A stretch of DNA of 11,178 nucleotides from Erysipelotrichaceae bacterium (GTDB taxonomy: Bacteria > Bacillota_I > Bacilli_A > Erysipelotrichales > Erysipelotrichaceae), in the NCBI GenBank assembly GCA_017418585.1, contig JAFONG010000050.1, positions 1 to 11,178 on the forward strand. Reading direction: 5' to 3'. Each line of letters starts with the position of its first letter. The stretch's first letter is position 1. The notes beneath the pieces were generated by a model that was not told the origin of the DNA, did no database searches, and saw only the letters and a list, made by a program, of their open reading frames with translations. A program made the translations under genes and the position numbers. This document shows positions 5,801 to 11,178 of the stretch, piece after piece.

Positions 5801-7168
5801 TTATTCCTTGTTTTCTGTAATATCTCCACGATCTTTCAGTTCCTGAACGATCTGGGCAAACCTTTCTTCGTTTAAGGTATATTTCTTTGTATATACGAAG
5901 TATCCTAGAACAATCAGGATCAGCGGCAAAACAAGCATGGAATTCTTAAATATCAGCTTGCCAGTCGCATCGATCGATTCTGATGCGACATCGCCGTGCT
6001 TAATGCCGGAAAGAACCAGCGTAATGGAAACGATGCCGGTAGCCAAGGCCCCGCCGATCTTGTTGATGAGAGGCTGGATGGAGAAGGTGATCGAATCGTT
6101 TCTCTTTCCCAGTTTCCACTGACCGTACTCGATCGTGTCGGAGATGAACATCAGCATCAGCAGCTGAATGAATGCCTCTCCAACAAAGATGATGATCGCG
6201 CCTAAGGCAATCATCAGCAGAGAGTGGTCGGCAAAGAAGAAGATGATATAGCCGATTACGACGATAATCGTCGAGATTCCGTAGAACTTCTTTCTGTCAA
6301 ACAGTTTTGAGATCCAAGGGAAGATGATTAGAGCAGCAAGCTGGGCAACGCCGCAGGCAGCCGCAAGGATCGCGTACTTGTCGATATCGCAGTAGATGTA
6401 CTGCATGTAATACAGGGCGAAGTTGGTTGTAGAGACATAACCAACGGTAAACAGCGCCATTGCCAGCGTGACCCACATCAGCTGGTCGTTCGCAAACAGA
6501 ACGTGGAACATGTCTTTCAGTGAAGTCTGTTCCTCCTGTTTGAACTGTTCCTTGTTTTCTTTGACGCCGATGATCGTAAACAGCTGGAACGCCAGCATCA
6601 GTACCGATACGATGACGGCCAGCGAGAAGTAGCCTTTCTCTCCTCCGCCAAGCATGTCTGTAAAGGAAGGATAACCGACCATTACGATGTACATGCCGAT
6701 ATTGGCACAGATCCTGGCAAAAGCGCCGAAGTCTTCTCTCTTCTTCTGATCCAGCGTCAGAGAAGGCATCATGGACCAGTATGCGATGTCGTTAATGCCG
6801 TAGCTGATATCCCAAAAAATATAGGCGGCACCGAAGACCAGCACATACTTCATTCCCGTAAGGCCGAAGTCCGCGAACATGATCAGGTAGAACACGATCG
6901 CCAGGATACATCCTACCAGCATTGGGGGCTTGTACTTGCCCCAAGGTGACTTGATGTTGTCGATGACAAGGCCGGTAATCGGGTCGTTGAACGCATCGAA
7001 GATCCTCAGCACCGTAAGCACCAGAGAAACCATCGCAAACGTCGTAAGCGGAAGCTGCAGGATGTTGGAAAGGAAATAGATCATGGCGTTCGCTTCAAAC
7101 GCATAGAACATATCTCTGCCAACGGTCCCCAGTCCAAAGAAATACTTGTTTTTCTTGTCTTGATTCAT
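5801..7168 (-). CDS. GPH-family (MelB-type) glycoside:cation symporter
   Basis: A 455-residue integral membrane transporter of the glycoside-pentoside-hexuronide branch of the MFS superfamily, with about twelve hydrophobic helices. It would import a glycoside with Na+ or H+. The helix II motif RIFDAFNDP (55-63) places Asp58 and Asp62 where MelB has its cation-binding Asp55 and Asp59. WGKYKPPML (76-84) is the family loop motif. NDIAYWSMMPSLTLD (126-140) carries Asp127 at the position of MelB Asp124. The start codon overlaps the alpha-galactosidase stop as ATGA, with a good AAAGGAG site upstream, so the two genes form one operon. The partner enzyme suggests melibiose, raffinose or another alpha-galactoside as substrate, but xylosides or glucuronides cannot be excluded from sequence. 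No IIA-like C-terminal domain is present. Confidence 0.93.
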   Translation of the reverse strand: MNQDKKNKYFFGLGTVGRDMFYAFEANAMIYFLSNILQLPLTTFAMVSLVLTVLRIFDAFNDPITGLVIDNIKSPWGKYKPPMLVGCILAIVFYLIMFADFGLTGMKYVLVFGAAYIFWDISYGINDIAYWSMMPSLTLDQKKREDFGAFARICANIGMYIVMVGYPSFTDMLGGGEKGYFSLAVIVSVLMLAFQLFTIIGVKENKEQFKQEEQTSLKDMFHVLFANDQLMWVTLAMALFTVGYVSTTNFALYYMQYIYCDIDKYAILAAACGVAQLAALIIFPWISKLFDRKKFYGISTIIVVIGYIIFFFADHSLLMIALGAIIIFVGEAFIQLLMLMFISDTIEYGQWKLGKRNDSITFSIQPLINKIGGALATGIVSITLVLSGIKHGDVASESIDATGKLIFKNSMLVLPLILIVLGYFVYTKKYTLNEERFAQIVQELKDRGDITENKE

Positions 7169-9459
7169 TGTTTCAACTCCTTTATTTCATACATATCTGA
7201 ACCGTAATCAAGCGGTATTCTTAAACTGTCGTTAAATCCGGAACCCAGAAACAGGTTGTTCAGGTAGATTCCGCTTCTAAGGGCGGCACCGGACGCCCGG
7301 TAGTTCTGTCCAGCCGCATCCATGCCTCTTCGTTTTCCGATCTCGTTCATCAGATGTCCGTTTGCATCGATCTTGACCGGAAGAACGAAATTGATCAGGT
7401 TGCCGAACTGGCGGATGTTGTGCAGATAAGGACGGGAGACGATCTCGTACATTGTCTCGTCGTTCAATCCCAGGGCATACAACTTGTCGTAAATCGGTGC
7501 TGCGTGAACGATCCTTCTGAACTTGGAAACGATCGTTTCGTCAGCGGAAACCTCAAACTGTTCATACTGTTCTTCTTCGTTGATGCGATAGAATCTGCCG
7601 TACTGGAAAGTATTGCGGTGTTTCTTGTAGTAGGCGATCTGTTTCTTTATTTCCTTCTTTTCAACCGGAGAAAGAAGGTTGAGATCCAGCTCGTAACCCA
7701 GACAGCCGTAGGCGGATATCGTGAAACGGGTTTCCAGCGGTGTCTGACGCAGGGTCTGCAGGTGCGGTGAAGCGGAAACATGCGCGCCTACCGTAGATAA
7801 AGGATACAGATAGGAGAGGCCTTTCTGAATGTCGATCCTTTCGATCGGATCGGTATCGTCCGACGCCCAGATCTGCGGAGAGAAGCACAGCATTCCCAGA
7901 TCGAATCTGTTTCCGCCTGAGCTGCATGATTCAAACAGAACATGAGGACGCGGCGTAAAGACCCTGTCGAGGACCTCATACAAACCCTTTATGTATTCGT
8001 GGCTGTATACTCCGCTGACGCCGTCCATCATCCTGTTCATGTCCCACTTGATGTAATCGACCTTGTTTTTGTCGATCAGATCAGAAACGTTCTGAACAAT
8101 GTAGTCCCGGACTTCCGGATTGGTCAGATCCATCAGAAGCTGATGTCTGCCAAACAGCATCTCCCTGTCTTTTTCAACAATCGCGTATTCCGGATGTTTC
8201 TCGTAAAGTCTTGAATCGACGTTGATGCATTCCGGTTCTACCCATATGCCGAACAGCATTCCCAGATCGTGGATCTCTTTTGACAAGGAGCGTATGCCGC
8301 CCGGAATCTTCTTGGTGTTGCAGTCGTAGTCGCCAAGACCCTTGGTGTCGTCGCTCCTGCGGCCGAACCAGCCGTCGTCCAGCACAAACAGCTCCATTCC
8401 AAGAGAAAGACCCTGTTTCGCAAGTTTCACAAGCTTGTTTTTATTGAAATCCATACCGAAGGCTTCCCACGAATTGATCAGCACCGGTCTTTCTTTTTCT
8501 TTCCAGTCGGAACGGATGATGTGCCTGTTGATGAAATCGTGGAAGTGATGGGAAAGATCGTTCAGTCCTTTATCGGAAAAAGTCAGAACGGCTTCCGGGG
8601 TTTCGAACGAAGCGCCTTTTTTCAGTTCGTATACAAACCTTTCCGGAGAAATGCCGCCCTGTATCCGGTGGATTCCGTATTCATCCTTCGATACGCTTGA
8701 ATAGTGGTTGCCGGTATAGACCAGATTAAAGCCCCAGGCTTTTCCGTAGTTTTCGTTCGTGTCTTTTCTCTTGACGATAAAACCCGGATTCTGCTTGGCG
8801 GAAGAGAAGCCGACTCTTGAACCGATGGAGCAGGTTCCTCTGTTGATGTCACGCAGATTGACGTGCGTCTCTTTGTCCCAGGCGCCGCAGAAGTCCATCA
8901 TCTGCAGACCGTCTTCATACAGATCCAGACAGAAGGACATCAGTTTGTGCAGGAGATATTTTCTGCTGCTTTGATTGATCAGAACGGCTCTTCTGGTAAT
9001 GACGTCTTCTTCCGGATAGATGGTGTAGTACAGATCCAGCTGCAGTTTTCTGACTTCGTCTTTTAAGTGAACGATCAAGGTCTTGTCTGCGCCATAGGCG
9101 CTTGGAAGGCCGGGAATCCTGACCTCGCCGTCTTTTATCTCGTAGGAATCAAACAGAAATTCCGTGGTATAGGAAGCGTCGTCTTTCAGTTCGATGGATG
9201 CCTCCTTAAAGTCGCCTCTGCCGTAGCTTCCGTATTCCTGGGCCACCTGATCCAGAGAATAGGAAGGGTCCTCCTTATACAGGATCGTAGCTCCATAGGC
9301 AAGACAGCGTTTCAGTGCCAGTTCTTCGCCGTCTTCAATCCTGACCCGGCACCCGTAATGGAGATGTTCCAGATGCTTATACTGATTGACATAGAAAAAA
9401 TAAGAAGTGTTTCTGGTGCTAAGTAAAAACACGTTATCTTTGACTTCGATTGTGTTCAT
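7165..9459 (-). CDS. Alpha-galactosidase, glycoside hydrolase family 36
   Basis: This enzyme hydrolyses terminal alpha-galactosyl residues, as in melibiose, raffinose and stachyose, by a retaining mechanism. The 764 residues match full-length bacterial GH36 enzymes: N-terminal beta-supersandwich (to about 310), TIM barrel (about 325-660) and C-terminal beta domain. Barrel motifs are NSWEAFGMDFN (329-339), LDDGWFGRR (360-368) and FGIWVEPE (403-410). The nucleophile is Asp473 in YIKWDMNR (469-476). FESCSSGGNRFD (509-520) binds substrate, and the acid/base lies in SDDTD (533-537). No signal peptide is present, so it acts in the cytoplasm on sugar brought in by the downstream symporter. The ATG at 9459 has a GGGGG site seven bases upstream. 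The stop overlaps the symporter ATG. No regulator gene for the operon is in the window. Confidence 0.96.
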   Translation of the reverse strand: MNTIEVKDNVFLLSTRNTSYFFYVNQYKHLEHLHYGCRVRIEDGEELALKRCLAYGATILYKEDPSYSLDQVAQEYGSYGRGDFKEASIELKDDASYTTEFLFDSYEIKDGEVRIPGLPSAYGADKTLIVHLKDEVRKLQLDLYYTIYPEEDVITRRAVLINQSSRKYLLHKLMSFCLDLYEDGLQMMDFCGAWDKETHVNLRDINRGTCSIGSRVGFSSAKQNPGFIVKRKDTNENYGKAWGFNLVYTGNHYSSVSKDEYGIHRIQGGISPERFVYELKKGASFETPEAVLTFSDKGLNDLSHHFHDFINRHIIRSDWKEKERPVLINSWEAFGMDFNKNKLVKLAKQGLSLGMELFVLDDGWFGRRSDDTKGLGDYDCNTKKIPGGIRSLSKEIHDLGMLFGIWVEPECINVDSRLYEKHPEYAIVEKDREMLFGRHQLLMDLTNPEVRDYIVQNVSDLIDKNKVDYIKWDMNRMMDGVSGVYSHEYIKGLYEVLDRVFTPRPHVLFESCSSGGNRFDLGMLCFSPQIWASDDTDPIERIDIQKGLSYLYPLSTVGAHVSASPHLQTLRQTPLETRFTISAYGCLGYELDLNLLSPVEKKEIKKQIAYYKKHRNTFQYGRFYRINEEEQYEQFEVSADETIVSKFRRIVHAAPIYDKLYALGLNDETMYEIVSRPYLHNIRQFGNLINFVLPVKIDANGHLMNEIGKRRGMDAAGQNYRASGAALRSGIYLNNLFLGSGFNDSLRIPLDYGSDMYEIKELKQ

Positions 9460-9476
9460 TGATCTGCCCCCATATC

Positions 9477-9511
9477 TAAATATTATTTTATCAGTTTAAA
9501 TAGACAACAGA
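9477..9511 (-). promoter_or_regulatory. Tentative promoter of the alpha-galactosidase operon
   Basis: On the minus strand TTGTCT (4/6) precedes TAATAT (4/6) by 16 bases in the 124-base divergent gap between the alpha-galactosidase and HAD genes. Both elements are weak, as expected if an activator is needed. I could not identify an operator or a convincing catabolite-responsive element. Confidence 0.3.
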
Positions 9512-9557
9512 TACAGAAAATGGATAGATAGTATAGGATAAGGGTACCGGAAACAAG

Positions 9558-9563
9558 TATAAT
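9558..9563 (+). promoter_or_regulatory. Probable -10 element for the HAD-trmD operon
   Basis: A perfect TATAAT lies 20 bases before the HAD ATG. The -35 region at 17-18 bases is a poor match. Transcription near 9570 would leave a short leader of about 14 bases containing only a weak GAAGAGTG Shine-Dalgarno-like run. Confidence 0.45.
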
Positions 9564-9583
9564 AAAGACAGAAGAGTGAAAAC

Positions 9584-10288
9584 ATGGAAAAGATGATCTT
9601 TTTTGATATCGACGATACCCTGTATGATTTGGCGGAACCGTTTCGTAAAACGTTTGACGTTTTCTTTAAAAACGGTCCTGTTCTGCCGATGGATGAACTG
9701 TTTCTCGCGTTCCGAAGACACGGAGAAGTCTCCTTTACGGCCGTCGAAAACGGACGGATGACAATGGCGGAGATGTACTGCTACAGACTGCAGAAGGCGT
9801 TTGAAGAATACGGAATAGAGCTTAGTGACGAACAGGCGCTGGCGTTTCAGAAAACCTATCAGAAACATCAGTACCGGATCGCCCTGTCGGAAGACATGAA
9901 GAGTTTCTTTGATGAATTCGGCACGGAAACAACGTTTGGCGTACTCTCCAACGGTCCTGCGGAACATCAGTGGGATAAAGTGAAGTCTTTGGGACTGCTG
10001 CATTGGATCAAAAAAGAAAACATCGTCATTTCCGGAGATGTCGGAGTCGTAAAGCCGGATGAAAGGATCTTTAAGATCGCAGAAGAAAAGGCCCAAGACA
10101 AAGAAAAGTGGATGATCGGTGACTCGTTTGAAAGCGACATCATCGGAGCGCACAGGGTCGGATGGCGTTCCGTCTGGATCAACAGACGAAGACGCAGCGC
10201 AAAAGACGAAAACATCGTTCCGGATTACACGGCATATTCCGAGAAAGAGATGATCGACATACTGAAACAGATCATCGAAAGGAAATAA
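9584..10288 (+). CDS. HAD-superfamily hydrolase (YjjG-like phosphatase)
   Basis: A 234-residue cytosolic haloacid dehalogenase-fold hydrolase. Motif I is FFDIDDTLYD (6-15), with nucleophile Asp8 and Asp10. Motif II is LSNG (121-124), motif III Lys157 in VVKPDERIF (155-163), and motif IV GDSFESDI (179-186). The large segment between motif I and motif II forms the helical cap of subfamily I. The pattern resembles YjjG/YfnB-type phosphatases that dephosphorylate nucleoside monophosphates or small sugar phosphates; the substrate cannot be read from sequence. It is the first gene of a plus-strand group diverging from the alpha-galactosidase operon and is separated by 4 bases from the next gene. 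A long antisense frame over it is a shadow, as these motifs are intact on the plus strand. Confidence 0.9.
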   Translation: MEKMIFFDIDDTLYDLAEPFRKTFDVFFKNGPVLPMDELFLAFRRHGEVSFTAVENGRMTMAEMYCYRLQKAFEEYGIELSDEQALAFQKTYQKHQYRIALSEDMKSFFDEFGTETTFGVLSNGPAEHQWDKVKSLGLLHWIKKENIVISGDVGVVKPDERIFKIAEEKAQDKEKWMIGDSFESDIIGAHRVGWRSVWINRRRRSAKDENIVPDYTAYSEKEMIDILKQIIERK

Positions 10289-10292
10289 AAAA

Positions 10293-10625
10293 ATGAAAAA
10301 AGTCAGACAGACGCAGATCTATGTAGGGTTGAACGATTCCGATACCTATCAGCAGAAATTCGAGACCGGTAAATATGTATCGATCTTAAAGAAAGTGTGT
10401 CGGGGATATCATGTGGCCTTTTCCATGAGTCTGATCAACGGCGGCTACTTTCATGACGATGGGACTTACGTGGAAGAGAACAGCTTGATGCTGACGCTGC
10501 TTGATGTGGACGAACAGACGATAGAAGAGATCGCCAAGGATCTTTGCGCCTTCTTTAATCAGGAAAGCGTCATGGTCAGCACCAGCGAAGCGGAAGTGCG
10601 TTTTGTGAAGGAAAGCATTGAATGA
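10293..10625 (+). CDS. Uncharacterised 110-residue protein, distantly DUF3574-like
   Basis: I do not firmly recognise this gene. It encodes a small soluble protein with no signal peptide or membrane segment. The order TQIYVGLNDSD (7-17), a hydrophobic strand with GGYFHDDG (50-57), YVEENSLMLTLLD (59-71), a helix, and FFNQESVMV (87-95) recalls DUF3574. That family also has an N-terminal YxGL strand, a Gly-rich turn followed by E-S-x-hydrophobic, and a late FxQESVL segment. The resemblance is by eye only and distant. AAAGGA at 10278-10283 is a good ribosome binding site, and the ATG is 4 bases after the HAD stop. Its TGA overlaps the trmD ATG as ATGA, so the three genes are probably co-translated. 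A role linked to TrmD or the phosphatase is possible but unproven. Confidence 0.8.
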   Translation: MKKVRQTQIYVGLNDSDTYQQKFETGKYVSILKKVCRGYHVAFSMSLINGGYFHDDGTYVEENSLMLTLLDVDEQTIEEIAKDLCAFFNQESVMVSTSEAEVRFVKESIE

Positions 10626-11178
10626 TCCGCATTAGCATCCTTACGCTATGCCCCGAGGAATTCGCTTCCTTCCTGAAGACTCCGCTGATCGAAAGAAGCG
10701 TTTCTTCCGGAATCCTGAACACAGAGATTATTGATATCCGGGACTATGCGCCCGGAAGTTTTCGTAAAATCGACGATTCGCCATACGGCGGAGGAGCCGG
10801 AACCATCCTGAGGGTTCAGCCGGTAGAAGACGCCTTGAAGGACGTCTGTAACGAAAACAGCCACGTCATCATAACTTCTCCGATAGGAAAACCTTTTAAG
10901 CAGAAAGACGCCGGACGTCTGTCGAAAATGCCGCACCTCGTTCTGGTGTGCGGACATTATGAAGGGTATGACGCCAGAATCTATGATCTCGGGGACGAGA
11001 TGCTGTCGATCGGCGATTACATTTTAAGCGGCGGAGAACTTCCTGCCATGGTCATCACCCAGGCGGTAATGAGACTGGTGGATGGAAGCATGAAGAAGGA
11101 AAGCGTTATCGACGAATCTTTTGCCGAAGAGCTGCTTGAGTATCCGCAATACACCAAGCCTGCCGACTACAACGGGAA
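10622..11178 (+). CDS. trmD: tRNA (guanine37-N1)-methyltransferase TrmD, N-terminal 185 residues (partial)
   Basis: TrmD is the SPOUT-class enzyme that uses SAM to methylate G37 next to the anticodon and so prevents +1 frameshifting. The ATG overlaps the preceding stop as ATGA, with AAGGAAAG upstream. The protein opens MIRISILTLCPEEF. It then shows DDSPYGGGAG (51-60), the knot motifs CGHYEGYDARI (110-120) and SIGDYILSGGEL (129-140), and LLEYPQYTKP (171-180) before the window ends. About 50 residues of the C-terminal domain are missing. Two positions stand out: DESF (164-167) has Glu165 where E. coli Asp169, the general base, aligns, and GYDAR replaces the usual G-x-DER. The usual neighbours rpsP, rimM and rplS are not upstream. 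It could be the sole trmD moved here or a second copy. Confidence 0.93.
   Translation, partial: MIRISILTLCPEEFASFLKTPLIERSVSSGILNTEIIDIRDYAPGSFRKIDDSPYGGGAGTILRVQPVEDALKDVCNENSHVIITSPIGKPFKQKDAGRLSKMPHLVLVCGHYEGYDARIYDLGDEMLSIGDYILSGGELPAMVITQAVMRLVDGSMKKESVIDESFAEELLEYPQYTKPADYNG

Noticed and set aside
7354..7770. 138-residue plus-strand frame opposite the alpha-galactosidase
   Set aside because: The GH36 reading is continuous and motif-complete on the minus strand, and this frame is only its complement.
9460..9583. Catabolite-responsive or sugar-regulator operator in the divergent gap
   Set aside because: I found no match to the cre consensus and no convincing long inverted repeat in the gap.
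9491..10153. 220-residue open frame on the minus strand over the HAD gene
   Set aside because: The plus strand carries all four HAD motifs in order with a sensible start. The antisense frame shows no recognisable motif, runs into the divergent promoter gap and is a shadow of codon bias.
10646..10957. 103-residue minus-strand frame opposite trmD
   Set aside because: TrmD knot motifs are intact on the plus strand; the antisense frame lacks a start context and any motif.

Overview
This window is the replication-origin neighbourhood of a bacterial chromosome. It most likely comes from a Bacillota (Firmicutes) species, and the closest flavour is Erysipelotrichia-like. That placement is an inference from gene order, AAAGGAG-type ribosome binding sites, moderate-to-low GC and protein style; no search was run.

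Positions 1-5372, all on the minus strand, carry the classical block read as dnaA, dnaN, yaaA (S4 domain), recF and gyrB. gyrB runs off the left edge. yaaA-recF and recF-gyrB overlap by 7 and 8 bases. A rho-independent terminator after dnaN and a strong extended -10 promoter in front of yaaA divide the block into dnaA-dnaN and yaaA-recF-gyrB units. That promoter sits so close to the yaaA ATG that the transcript should be nearly leaderless. Positions 5373-5800 hold oriC: nine exact copies of the DnaA box TTTTCCACA on both strands plus several near matches, in AT-rich DNA. A tenth copy lies between dnaA and dnaN.

Positions 5801-9459, also minus strand, are a two-gene alpha-galactoside operon: a GH36 alpha-galactosidase followed, with a 4-base ATGA overlap, by a GPH/MelB-type sugar:cation symporter. 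It ends in a strong terminator that insulates oriC and dnaA. It occupies the side of oriC where rpmH-rnpA often lie in Bacillota. It reads toward the origin, so it should be head-on to the rightward fork.

Positions 9584-11178, plus strand, look like an operon: a HAD-family phosphatase, a 110-residue protein with a distant DUF3574-like pattern, and trmD (tRNA m1G37 methyltransferase, cut by the right edge). trmD is outside its usual rpsP-rimM-trmD-rplS setting and has Glu where the family general-base Asp is expected.

No mobile element, CRISPR array, tRNA or rRNA gene was seen. I found no clearly new multi-gene system. The points most worth a second look are the origin architecture, the leaderless yaaA start, the recF start-codon hairpin and the unusual trmD with its small partner.
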